A stretch of DNA of 37,454 nt, from the IMG/VR virus record IMGVR_UViG_3300013233_000417, positions 1 to 37,454 of that record; one strand, written 5' to 3'. Position 1 is the first letter of the stretch; the number at the start of each line of letters is the position of its first letter. This document shows positions 27,786-36,021 of this stretch, piece after piece. A model generated the notes under the pieces. It worked only from the letters and a program-made list of their open reading frames with translations. It searched no databases and was not told the origin of the DNA. The translations under genes and the position numbers were made by a program. This stretch comes from a virus.

Positions 27786-30029
27786 TTAACCCCAGACGAT
27801 AGATATATGGCCGGTTCCACCCAAACCACCATATCTATCGCTGGTGAATGGATTGGTACCGCGTGCACCACCCGAACCAAGCGTATACGTTATTACTTGG
27901 CCAGCAGATACTGAAAAAGTTCTAGTCATACTCCTTCCAGAGTTTCCACCTTCTCCAGGAAGAGCATCCTGACCAACACCGCCGCCGCCGCCGCCACCGA
28001 CTTGTCCATCTCCACCCCATGTGCCAAATGCAGAACTGCCTATGCCGCCATAGCCATTTGGTGTAGAACCACCGTTCCCACCCCGTGTAGGCAGGCCGGT
28101 GTTGGCCGCAGGTCCGCCAGCTGTTCCACCAAAAGAAATACCATACCCACCGATTGGTACAGCCCTCAAGGTTTGCCCGGTGCCGGCATTCCCACGACCG
28201 CCCGAACCACCGGGCAAACTATATGTTCCATTTCCTGTGACTATTACAGTTGTAGTACCTCCTGTTCCACCATCATCACCTATCCAGTTTCCGCCATCAC
28301 CACCGGAAGCGCCGCCGCCACCCCCAGAAACCATAGTTATAGTAGCCCTTGTAATTCCAGAAGGTATTGTAACGCTTCCACTTCCACCATTATCCAAATA
28401 CGTAACACCTACACTAGAAACATTTGACTTAACAAAAGCAGTTGTCGCTATACGTGTACTATTGTCGGTTGAAGCGAATGTTACCGACCTTGGATCACCG
28501 GTTAATGTTGGGCTGTTGATGGGAGCTTTGGTATCCACATACGCTTTAGATGTAGCTGCGGTATTTCCAGAAGGTGTAGCTGGTAAACCTAATACTTCAC
28601 TACCAGTACCCGATAATGTTAAATTGCCAGTTTTACCAAAAGTGAAATTTCCACTAAAGTTTACTACGTTCCCAATGGCATGAACACCATCACTTACCCT
28701 AATTATAAACGAGGGTGTTGTTGTTTGATGCGATGCTTCTAAGTGAATAGCACCTGCATTATCAGTATATATTGTTGATGTAGAACCAACATCATATTCG
28801 TTGCCTACACGGATGTTAAAATTTCCTGCGCCGTCATTATATGTTATTCTGTGATCGCCATTCTCAAATGTTAATGCATCGTTAGTATTTAAATTTAATG
28901 TTCCTGTCATAAAATCACCAGCTACATTAACATATCTATTGTCTGCATATAATTTTGTAATAAGATGTTGATCGTTTGGATGAACTATGGCATTTACTGA
29001 TATATTGCCATCATTAGTAAAATCAAATAGTCCAGAAAATGTAACTGGCTGGCCAATAGTATTAACAAATCCATCACCCAATAAAATACTTAGTTCTGGA
29101 TTTGTTGATTCGTGATTCATCAAAACATGAATCGCACCACCAGTTTGTGTGTATAGAGTTCCAGCATTATATTCATTGCCCACGCGAATATTAAAATTCC
29201 CCCCACCATCATTATTAGTTATTCTATGTTGACCGGATTCAAACCAAAGTTCACTACCACCATCTAAAGTAATATTACCAATATCCATTCTAATGTCAGA
29301 TTGCATTATAAGACTACCAGTCATGGTATCACCAGCTTTCTCTACCATTAAATCTAGTTGTCCTTGAACAGTACCGCCACCCAAAAATAGATTAATCCCA
29401 TCTAAAGTATTAACTTCAGAAGATGTTACAGATGGAAGATTTAACCCATCCAAAAAAGTATTTTGTAGGGGAGTTAAGTGTAGATCTGTTCTCAATTCAT
29501 GAAAACTGACAGAATTAGTGGCTTCGGCATATACAGTTTTCCACACTAAAGTTTCTGGTGGAAATACTGGACTACCACTTGGTGGTGGTGGTAATTGATA
29601 TGATAAATCATAATTGTACATTTTTTGGTCAGTAAGATTATACCAAAGTTGTCCTACTAGGGGTGCTGTTATTCCATTACCAAGTCCTAAATCCCGCTCA
29701 TCTTTTGGAAGTAATGGTGATACACCAACCACATAACTACCACTCCCATGTACCCATGTTGCATCATCAACATCTGTACCTGGGAGGAAGTCTCCAGTTT
29801 CTTTAGCTAAACACGCATGGCTTTCTAATAACCTATATTGGTTTTGGTCTACACCTTCACCCCATTTAATGGAACCAAAGCCATATAATTCTAAGTCGCT
29901 TTCCCTATTGACACCACCAGGACCATTTAATTCGCCCGGTCCAATTATGAATGAATTATCCTCGCGAATCTGTATATTGTTGGAATTATCATCAAAAGCT
30001 GTGTTTTTGATAAAAAATGTTTGTGACAT
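27786..30029 (-). CDS. Large tail-fibre protein with Gly-rich tip, 747 aa
   Basis: The N-terminal domain (SFIIGPGELNGPGGVNRES ... YGFGSIKWGEGVDQNQYRL) is a likely attachment domain. Two internal repeats of about 95 residues contain HRITYNDGAGNFNIRVGNEY and MTGSLIMQ / MTGTLNLN. A chaperone-free fibre linker (IATTAFVKSN) leads to a very Gly-rich tip (GGGGGASGGDGGNWIGDDGG ... GGGGGGVGQDALPGEGGNSG). Such Gly-rich tips are typical of fibres that bind receptors through loops. It is probably the adhesin determining host range, with a late box 28 bases upstream. Confidence 0.8.
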   Translation of the reverse strand: MSQTFFIKNTAFDDNSNNIQIREDNSFIIGPGELNGPGGVNRESDLELYGFGSIKWGEGVDQNQYRLLESHACLAKETGDFLPGTDVDDATWVHGSGSYVVGVSPLLPKDERDLGLGNGITAPLVGQLWYNLTDQKMYNYDLSYQLPPPPSGSPVFPPETLVWKTVYAEATNSVSFHELRTDLHLTPLQNTFLDGLNLPSVTSSEVNTLDGINLFLGGGTVQGQLDLMVEKAGDTMTGSLIMQSDIRMDIGNITLDGGSELWFESGQHRITNNDGGGNFNIRVGNEYNAGTLYTQTGGAIHVLMNHESTNPELSILLGDGFVNTIGQPVTFSGLFDFTNDGNISVNAIVHPNDQHLITKLYADNRYVNVAGDFMTGTLNLNTNDALTFENGDHRITYNDGAGNFNIRVGNEYDVGSTSTIYTDNAGAIHLEASHQTTTPSFIIRVSDGVHAIGNVVNFSGNFTFGKTGNLTLSGTGSEVLGLPATPSGNTAATSKAYVDTKAPINSPTLTGDPRSVTFASTDNSTRIATTAFVKSNVSSVGVTYLDNGGSGSVTIPSGITRATITMVSGGGGGASGGDGGNWIGDDGGTGGTTTVIVTGNGTYSLPGGSGGRGNAGTGQTLRAVPIGGYGISFGGTAGGPAANTGLPTRGGNGGSTPNGYGGIGSSAFGTWGGDGQVGGGGGGGVGQDALPGEGGNSGRSMTRTFSVSAGQVITYTLGSGGARGTNPFTSDRYGGLGGTGHISIVWG

Positions 30030-30057
30030 TGTGCACCTTTGCTTTATTAATTATATC

Positions 30058-30065
30058 TATTTATC
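30058..30065 (-). promoter_or_regulatory. Late-type box GATAAATA
   Basis: On -, 28 bases before ATG 30029, in the only sizeable gap before the fibre operon. Confidence 0.6.
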
Positions 30066-30097
30066 ATATATTTATTAAGCAAAAATTGGTGGTTAAA

Positions 30098-30784
30098 TTA
30101 TATGTTGAGGGCTTTGACGCACTCCAATGCCAGTTTGTGATCTGATTTGTGGGACTTAAACCTTGTCTTCCAATAATCTGGATTTATCAGGCTTTCCAAT
30201 ATAACACGCTCTTCTTTTGTGGTAGTTTCTAAGAAAAATGCGATAAACTTTTTACTATTTAATAATATCCACGGAGATACCCGACGCTGTTGGAGTAATT
30301 GAATAATGTCATTTGGTACTACTACATCAAAAACATCAGATACATCAACCTCCGCCATATCTACAATATCATATAACGTCTTAACAGTAATTTCTATTAA
30401 ACGCTCAGTGGGAAGTTTTCTGGTGATATATTCAAGATATTTACCATAGACGACATCTTGTGTCCAAAGATTTGGAGTTATATTCTTCTCGACCATCAGT
30501 TCTATGTAGCTTTTAGTGTCTGGTATTTGGACTTTAAATATAAAATTGACGAATTTTAAAAACGAATTGAAGTAATGGGAATTCTTAAAAGCTTCGGGAT
30601 TTGTTATTACCGCATGGTGTTTTTTCTTCATCCAAGATTTGTAAAAAAGATGCGCTGCTTGTCCTTCCAAAGATTTAAAGTCTTCATCGCGCTGCATTTC
30701 TTTACAATAATGTTTTAAGAACCGCGATTCGTGTTTAAATTGCTGACGGCAATACTTACATTGATATTTAAGATCTTCACTCAC
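30098..30784 (-). CDS. C2H2-finger protein, 228 aa
   Basis: A single C2H2 finger at residues 9-26 (CKYCRQQFKHESRFLKHYC) is followed by an all-helical body (AAHLFYKSWMKKKHHAVI ... TERLIEITVKTLYDIVDMAE ... KTRFKSHKSDHKLALECVKAL). The function is unknown. It is joined by a 4-base overlap to the clamp-loader small subunit, so a replication or transcription role is plausible. Confidence 0.6.
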   Translation of the reverse strand: MSEDLKYQCKYCRQQFKHESRFLKHYCKEMQRDEDFKSLEGQAAHLFYKSWMKKKHHAVITNPEAFKNSHYFNSFLKFVNFIFKVQIPDTKSYIELMVEKNITPNLWTQDVVYGKYLEYITRKLPTERLIEITVKTLYDIVDMAEVDVSDVFDVVVPNDIIQLLQQRRVSPWILLNSKKFIAFFLETTTKEERVILESLINPDYWKTRFKSHKSDHKLALECVKALNI

Positions 30785-31278
30785 GCTCGTTTCTTAAGTT
30801 CTCTTTTCAACGCAGCAAGTTCGTCTTTTTGGTATCCAAGGTCTTCAGCCATTTCTACTATAGTGGCATTTGTTAATAATGGAAGCGATTCAACAGCTTC
30901 TTTAGTACTGTAACCGAATACTGTCTTGATAACTGCGGTTGTTTTTGTGAACCCAGCTCCTTTCTTTTGATTTGATTTATTAAAATTCCATCTACAGTCC
31001 TTGCCCGTGCACGATGCCGACATTAAATCATATAACAATTTTTTGTGTTTGCCTAATGGAAAAACGAGTGGATTGACAACAGCGTTAATGAAATATATCT
31101 GCTTGGCAGAATTAATACTACCATCATTACAACCAGTTAGCCATCGCATTATGAGATATGGGCTTATTTCCTTTCGTTGATCTTCTGTAAGGGAATCAAA
31201 GTAGGCAGAATTCTTGGTTGCTATATTCCTAAGCAATGGAAACAATTCTACTTTGTATTCTTTCTTTTTAGCTGCCAT
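30781..31278 (-). CDS. Clamp-loader small subunit, gp62-like, 165 aa
   Basis: PYLIMRWLTGCNDGSINSAK ... YFINAVVNPLVFPLGKHKKL resembles the small clamp-loader subunit (T4 gp62 type) of marine T4-like phages, as I remember it. In T4, gp44(4):gp62(1) opens the gp45 clamp with ATP. Position next to the gp44-like gene, separated by one small gene, supports it. The body is helical with basic ends. Divergent, so only moderately sure. Confidence 0.55.
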   Translation of the reverse strand: MAAKKKEYKVELFPLLRNIATKNSAYFDSLTEDQRKEISPYLIMRWLTGCNDGSINSAKQIYFINAVVNPLVFPLGKHKKLLYDLMSASCTGKDCRWNFNKSNQKKGAGFTKTTAVIKTVFGYSTKEAVESLPLLTNATIVEMAEDLGYQKDELAALKRELKKRA

Positions 31279-31606
31279 CAGGAACCTTTAATTTTTTATT
31301 GCAGAATTTACATTCTACATAACCGTCTTTGACACAAAGGTGTTCATATGGATGAACACAACCATTAACCATTATACCACGAAGTTCAGCTATCTTGTCA
31401 ATGAGTGGCTGTTTTTCTTCTGAAATGATTGTCATGATTTTTTCTTCAATCGGACGTAGTTCATCTAACAACTTTTCCATATTGTTGAACTTGCGTTTCC
31501 ACGCAGTCTTCTCACTACGATTGGATGCATTAGATATGCGCTCCAATAATAATCGCTGTTCCATCTGCGCATCTGTTTCATTTTCGGGTTTTTTGCGTCT
31601 TGCCAT
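31268..31606 (-). CDS. Coiled-coil zinc-ribbon protein, 112 aa
   Basis: A Lys/Arg/Glu-rich coiled coil (LLLERISNASNRSEKTAWKR ... EEKIMTIISEEKQPLID) is followed by a zinc ribbon (GCVHPYEHLCVK ... VECKFCNKKL). It sits between the two clamp-loader genes with overlaps, so it may act with them. Function unknown. Confidence 0.5.
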   Translation of the reverse strand: MARRKKPENETDAQMEQRLLLERISNASNRSEKTAWKRKFNNMEKLLDELRPIEEKIMTIISEEKQPLIDKIAELRGIMVNGCVHPYEHLCVKDGYVECKFCNKKLKVPDGS

Positions 31607-31616
31607 ATCTATAACC

Positions 31617-33656
31617 TTAAATTTGTGACAATGATATTAACATTGCGGCTGCATTAATTTCTGGGTCTGCACATATACCATTCTTGTATAGAAATTCACC
31701 AATAACTAATATTGCAGAATAATACTTGTCTTGTTGTGAAAATTTTGGTGATTTGTTAATATTTTCATACAAAAATCGGTATATGCTTTCCCAATCTTCT
31801 GCTGGTACATTTGCACATAACAACGTACGCGCTTCTTGCCATTTATCAGAGCTTATTAAATCCAATAATTGAAACTTATAATCGCCTGCTTCAATTTCTG
31901 TAGCATGGTTCAATAAACTTCCTGATGGTGAATTCTGCTGAAGCAGATTGACGATTTTACGTATGTCTGGATACCCTACAGCAACATACTTATCCAACCT
32001 ATCAAGATCAAATTCAACCTTTTCGGATATTAGTATCTTTGCGGCAAATTCTGCAATGCCATTTTTATCAGCTGCTTTAAATCTGTAATGTTGTGAACGA
32101 GATTTTATTGCTGGTATAATCTTATTGTCGTAGTTGCATGTCAATATAAATCTGGCGCTAGAAGCTTCATTTTCCATATATTTTCTGAGGACTGCTTGAG
32201 CATTTAACGATAGATAATCTGCTTCTTCCAACAAGACCACTTTAAAGTCTCCCATGGGAAATGTGCTAATGAAATGTTTAATTTTATCGCGCATATCATC
32301 TACGGAGTTTTCATCACTGGCATTTATGATACGAACGTCAGCAGCATCTGTTACGATTTCGTTTATGAGGATTTGTGCTATGGTTGTATTATGCGTTACT
32401 ATGTAATCATTTGTAATATATAGATGATTTGGATCATCTATAAGTATGCACTGTGCATCTTCCACCCCCACACATTCTATGGATTTTATGCGCCTGCGTA
32501 ATGTAATATTTCCCTCACTGTGATTTTCACCAAAGGTTTTAGTTCCCAATTCGCTTTTTCTATTCAATTTAAAAAATTGTGCAGTTCCATCATTATGATT
32601 AATATGTAAGGTAAATGCTATTTTACCATCTAGTTGTTTACCATTATACATGTATGTTGGGATACGCGAAGTGAGGGTGCAGGTACATCCCAACGACCAC
32701 AATATTTCTTGTAGGTTTTTTGCTAATTGGTGACTGGTTGTAGTATAAGAAACATTGCTGCCAGCCTTACCTATTGTGCCGTCAGTATCCATTAATCCTT
32801 GCACCAATTCCCAACGCTGTGCCACAGAACCTATCATATATTCTTTTGGAATAAATTTTTCATGGGATCTGGCTCCATACAAATTATTTTCCCTGAAGTA
32901 TTTGGTGTAGTGATTTTCACTAACACCAATCTTACCACCAAATATTTTTCTTTTTTCATTAACTATATAATGTTCTATTTTAGTATTTGATATCGCTTTT
33001 ATCACATATCCATCTAAAAGTCTAGTTTGACATTCCTGCACGATATCTTTATCAGCAGAGGTCAATTTGGGTGTAGGTGAGCACATAGATCCATCACCCA
33101 ACAAAACTCCCATTATGTACGGATCTACATCATATTCTTCACTAGGATATTCGACGGGTTTAATTAGTGGTATAGATATGTTAAATTTTCCAGAAGATCG
33201 TAAAGATTGTTTATCCATAAAGGAAATTATGGTTCTAGTATCTACAATGTGTTTTTTAGCAACTCTATCATTATAATTATCTATGAAATAACATTCCCAA
33301 AGATGATCCAAGCAGCTATCTGTAGAAGATCCATCGTGAAACGTAATAGTATATATTTCCTTCTTTCCTTGTGGAAATATATCGACTATAGTGGCGGTGT
33401 TATTATTGGGCGTACATATAATATCACCTATATGTAAATCGCCCATAAGTTCCCACCCATTAGGCGTCAAAACTTTACTATGTAGTGGTTGTGCTTTTCC
33501 GGAGCCTTGTACACCAGACAAAAGTAAGTGTGGTATGGTTTTATCGCCTACCATTTGGTAGAATGCTGTCTTTTGGGATTCATCGTGGAATACGTAGTCA
33601 TCAAGTTTTTGTGGACGATACTTCTCACACCATAAATTGTGTTTTGGGTTTATCAT
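31617..33656 (-). CDS. Clamp-loader ATPase gp44-like with intein, 679 aa
   Basis: The host part (1-54 and 424-679; 310 residues, T4 gp44 is 319) is an AAA+ sliding-clamp loader. It begins LWCEKYRPQKLDDYVFHD, the usual clamp-loader start. The P-loop GVQGSGK|TT is interrupted by the intein. After splicing come Walker B VVLLEEADYLSLNAQAVLRKYME, sensor-1 region ARFILTCNYDNKI and the arginine-finger region IKSRSQHYRF (SRS in place of SRC). It is driven by the promoter at 33684-33712 inside the previous gene's end. The protein cannot be an ATPase until the intein splices. Confidence 0.92.
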   Translation of the reverse strand: MINPKHNLWCEKYRPQKLDDYVFHDESQKTAFYQMVGDKTIPHLLLSGVQGSGKAQPLHSKVLTPNGWELMGDLHIGDIICTPNNNTATIVDIFPQGKKEIYTITFHDGSSTDSCLDHLWECYFIDNYNDRVAKKHIVDTRTIISFMDKQSLRSSGKFNISIPLIKPVEYPSEEYDVDPYIMGVLLGDGSMCSPTPKLTSADKDIVQECQTRLLDGYVIKAISNTKIEHYIVNEKRKIFGGKIGVSENHYTKYFRENNLYGARSHEKFIPKEYMIGSVAQRWELVQGLMDTDGTIGKAGSNVSYTTTSHQLAKNLQEILWSLGCTCTLTSRIPTYMYNGKQLDGKIAFTLHINHNDGTAQFFKLNRKSELGTKTFGENHSEGNITLRRRIKSIECVGVEDAQCILIDDPNHLYITNDYIVTHNTTIAQILINEIVTDAADVRIINASDENSVDDMRDKIKHFISTFPMGDFKVVLLEEADYLSLNAQAVLRKYMENEASSARFILTCNYDNKIIPAIKSRSQHYRFKAADKNGIAEFAAKILISEKVEFDLDRLDKYVAVGYPDIRKIVNLLQQNSPSGSLLNHATEIEAGDYKFQLLDLISSDKWQEARTLLCANVPAEDWESIYRFLYENINKSPKFSQQDKYYSAILVIGEFLYKNGICADPEINAAAMLISLSQI
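32388..33494 (-). mobile_element. Class 3-type intein in the clamp-loader P-loop, 369 aa
   Basis: Runs from Ala55 (AQPLHSKVLTPNGW) to Asn423 (YIVTHN), with Thr+1. With Ala at position 1 it cannot use the usual N-terminal Cys/Ser route. The residues of the class 3 triad are visible: Trp120 (block B, CLDHLWECY), Cys403 (block F, AQCILIDDPNHLY) and Thr421 before HN (block G). The LAGLIDADG-type homing domain has IMGVLLGDGS and LVQGLMDTDGT. Class 3 inteins are known from phages and often interrupt P-loops. It may still be mobile, since both acidic motif residues remain. Confidence 0.9.
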
Positions 33657-33683
33657 TATTATTATTCTCCAATTTATCCGTGA

Positions 33684-33712
33684 ATAATACTATAGACTTC
33701 ATTTTTTGTCAA
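33684..33712 (-). promoter_or_regulatory. Sigma70-like promoter for the clamp loader
   Basis: - strand TTGACA (33712-33707), 17 bases, TATTAT (33689-33684). It overlaps the stop of the membrane-protein gene, with about 20 bases of leader carrying TTGGAG. Confidence 0.7.
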
Positions 33713-34695
33713 CTATTATTCTGTGCTTTGTGCTGACTTTTTCTACTCAATATGTCAATAAATATTTCCCTGTACATTTTTTCACTAGTGGTTAATTTTC
33801 TTTTTTCAAATCCTTTTATTATGTTTTCCAATTCTCCAATAGTTAACTCATTAACATCTTCTTTTATATCTAATTGAACTTCTTCGGGGTTTTTATCTAA
33901 GTCAGAAAATATAATGTTTTCTGTACTATGTTGTACATCATTTGTAACCTTTTTAACTTCTATGCCCATTTCCTTTTGTCTTATTAAAAGTACGTTGTTG
34001 GTAGCTAGAGTTAACATTACAGCAAGCGGATCAAAAGCAAATATTAACATAAAAATTAACCATTTTACAGCCTCATCGTTTTGTGTACCAAATGCCTTTG
34101 CTATGAATATAATGGGTCCTATATGTACTTCATTGACAAGCTTTTCATGTTTTATTTTAGATATTTTTAATGTCTTTTCGTTTATTTCCGCAGTATACTT
34201 TGCTATATCTTCTTTTATTGTTTTTAATTCTGGTCCAAAAGATTTTAATAGTCTTTGACGTGCAGTAATATAGTTGATGGGTAGTGAAGCTATATCGTCA
34301 TCAATTTGCTTTTTACGAGCGACATTTTCATTTTTAAATCTTATTAGTTCTTCTTGTTCGTGTTGCAATAAGGATATGCTCTGCTCTTGTTGTTTTAGTG
34401 ATAACGTATCTTGTTGATATCCTTGTGATAGAAAACCAAAAATTCCTGCGGATGTGATTGACATTAATACGAGTATTGACGAAAAAAGATATATTCTTGC
34501 TTTTGATGTTATTGTATCCCAATAACGATAAAGGTATGATGCTGCCACCAATTTTCCCAATTCGAGGGATACGCCCATTGCTATTATTTCCCAAAACCAA
34601 CCAGAAAATATAGAAGCTAATCCATATATACTAAAATAGCCTGCTACTGCGGCTATTGAGAAGGCAGAAAATGCCAATAATGTGATAAATACCAT
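33709..34695 (-). CDS. Membrane protein with long coiled coil, 328 aa
   Basis: Helices near residues 2-20, 28-50 (WFWEIIAMGVSLELGKLVAA) and 68-90 (LFSSILVLMSITSAGIFGFL), then a coiled coil (about 95-185, LQHEQEELIRFKNEN), a further helix (WLIFMLIFAFDPLAVMLTLA) and an acidic tail. I recall similar membrane proteins in marine T4-like phages, with unknown function. A late box lies 22 bases upstream and GGAG precedes the ATG. Confidence 0.6.
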   Translation of the reverse strand: MVFITLLAFSAFSIAAVAGYFSIYGLASIFSGWFWEIIAMGVSLELGKLVAASYLYRYWDTITSKARIYLFSSILVLMSITSAGIFGFLSQGYQQDTLSLKQQEQSISLLQHEQEELIRFKNENVARKKQIDDDIASLPINYITARQRLLKSFGPELKTIKEDIAKYTAEINEKTLKISKIKHEKLVNEVHIGPIIFIAKAFGTQNDEAVKWLIFMLIFAFDPLAVMLTLATNNVLLIRQKEMGIEVKKVTNDVQHSTENIIFSDLDKNPEEVQLDIKEDVNELTIGELENIIKGFEKRKLTTSEKMYREIFIDILSRKSQHKAQNNS

Positions 34696-34717
34696 AATAT
34701 CTCCTAAGATAGAATAG

Positions 34718-34725
34718 TATTTATC
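34718..34725 (-). promoter_or_regulatory. Late-type box GATAAATA
   Basis: On -, 22 bases before ATG 34695. Confidence 0.6.
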
Positions 34726-34734
34726 ATTTTAAGT

Positions 34735-35052
34735 TCAGTCTTCTACTGCCAATACCTGTTCTAGATCAGAATACCAAAATGTATCGCCATCAAATTCAAT
34801 GGCTTCCGACCATTTAAGAGCATCTATCAACACTTTAGAACCTGGTTCAAAAAATGATGGATCTATATCTGGACCAACATTTTCCACGATAACCCAGCGA
34901 GGCATTTTCGCACCTTCATCATAGCTAGATATCGTAAAACCGAATTCTGTGGTTTCTTCAAACTGTGTTCGCCTTTTATCTTGATCTGTGCGGATGACTA
35001 CTTTATCTGCAAATTTAAATGTAAATTTCTTTCCAAGTGGCATTAATTTCAT
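34735..35052 (-). CDS. GroES/gp31-like protein, 105 aa
   Basis: The pattern VIVENVGPDIDPSFFEPGS, then KVLI, then EAIEFDGDTFWYSDLEQVLA follows the GroES barrel (V-VGPG ... VGDKVL ... DGEEY...ESDILA) and the VHSVGPDVPEGFCEVGD segment of T4 gp31. The middle FTISSYDEG would be the mobile-loop position. GroES-type proteins cap host GroEL to fold phage proteins such as the major capsid. The match is by eye; a different beta-barrel protein is the alternative. Confidence 0.5.
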   Translation of the reverse strand: MKLMPLGKKFTFKFADKVVIRTDQDKRRTQFEETTEFGFTISSYDEGAKMPRWVIVENVGPDIDPSFFEPGSKVLIDALKWSEAIEFDGDTFWYSDLEQVLAVED

Positions 35053-35066
35053 ATAATATTCTTCTT

Positions 35067-35405
35067 TTATTTTTTAACGGTAGAACGTGCTTTTTGTTTT
35101 GTCACTTTTTTCTTAGGTGCTTCCTTATTATCTGCATCATCAACTTCTACAAATTTGGCAACATCTTCAATGTGCGATTCATCTGCACTTGCAGCTGGCT
35201 CTGGCATATCTGGTGTGCTTTCAACTTCAGTAGATTCAACTTTGGGAAGGTCAGCTTTCTTTAAACGACGCTTCAATCTATTTTCTATAAAATTTTGTCT
35301 TGTTTTAACTTCAAGTGGTGTTGGTGCTGACGCCATTTGTTGTTTGATTTTCATCAAATCGAAATCTACTATCGCGCCTCTAGCACTACGTACTTTTTTT
35401 CCCAT
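35067..35405 (-). CDS. Conserved basic/acidic phage protein, 112 aa
   Basis: MGKKVRSARGAIVDFDLMKI ... VKTRQNFIENRLKRRLKK is the start of a small protein I recall in T4-like marine phages. Then comes an acidic linker (VESTEVESTPDMPEPAASAD) and a Lys-rich end (PKKKVTKQKARSTVKK). Function unknown. Confidence 0.55.
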   Translation of the reverse strand: MGKKVRSARGAIVDFDLMKIKQQMASAPTPLEVKTRQNFIENRLKRRLKKADLPKVESTEVESTPDMPEPAASADESHIEDVAKFVEVDDADNKEAPKKKVTKQKARSTVKK

Positions 35406-35418
35406 TACATATCTCCTA

Positions 35419-36021
35419 TTATTCGGTTCGTAGAAATTCTTCTATATTTAGTCCATATTTGAAACTATCAATATCATGTACTTCCAAAAGGTACAAAATA
35501 TAGGAAGAAACGCTGCTACCGCGCCCTACTCCCCAAACTACATTATTTTCTATCAATGTATTTATGATATAAATTAATGTTGCTAAAACAGGCATTAAAC
35601 CAAGCCTTTTATATAACTCCAGTTCATCCAAACATCTATCTGTTCGTTCCACGAATTCGGAGTCTGACAAACCATCTGTAGATTTAATTAATTTGGCTAT
35701 GACATGCGATTTAATATCAATATCTTTATATTCTTGTGGTATGTTCCATTCATAATTAAACGGTCTGATGTTTTCTTTTATTGTAAGTTTTTCATCTCTA
35801 CTAACATTTTGATTGTATTGTTTTATTCTTGGTGTAAATTCTTCCACAAATAAACCTTTTGTTGAAATGCCATTTCTAATAAAATTCAACAATGTGTCTT
35901 CTGATACCGTAGAATCGCCATCATACCAAAGAACTCTATCTTCTAATTGTGTTTTACCCAAATGAAGATTCATAGCTTCCGTCAGTGGTGTCAATATTTG
36001 GTGTCTTGGATCTGCCTCCAT
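35419..36021 (-). CDS. DnaE-like polymerase core, N-terminal half, 200 aa
   Basis: Matches the region of DNA polymerase III alpha just before the catalytic D-x-D. FVERTDRCLDELELYKRLGL (123-142) corresponds to the ERLEYELDVI..MGF helix. NVVWGVGRGSSVSSYILYLL (160-179) corresponds to GPGRGSAAGSLVAYLLG. VHDIDSFKYGLNIEEFLRTE (181-200) corresponds to I-DPL-YDLLFERFLNPE. It ends exactly where MDIDLDF of the gene at 22909-23496 begins. No PHP domain is seen. The frame can start at ATG 36021 or 35973, both overlapping the upstream gene. Function alone is unclear; an inactive clamp- or template-binding remnant is an alternative. Confidence 0.7.
   Translation of the reverse strand: MEADPRHQILTPLTEAMNLHLGKTQLEDRVLWYDGDSTVSEDTLLNFIRNGISTKGLFVEEFTPRIKQYNQNVSRDEKLTIKENIRPFNYEWNIPQEYKDIDIKSHVIAKLIKSTDGLSDSEFVERTDRCLDELELYKRLGLMPVLATLIYIINTLIENNVVWGVGRGSSVSSYILYLLEVHDIDSFKYGLNIEEFLRTE

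Noticed and set aside
28099-28683. 194-codon Pro-rich open frame on + opposite the tail fibre
   Set aside because: It is the antisense of Gly-rich fibre codons, has biased Pro/Val composition and no ribosome site.
24930-30029. GGTGAACC as a dispersed DNA repeat or inserted bypass element
   Set aside because: Other GSP sites use different codons, so the repetition is in the protein, not the DNA.
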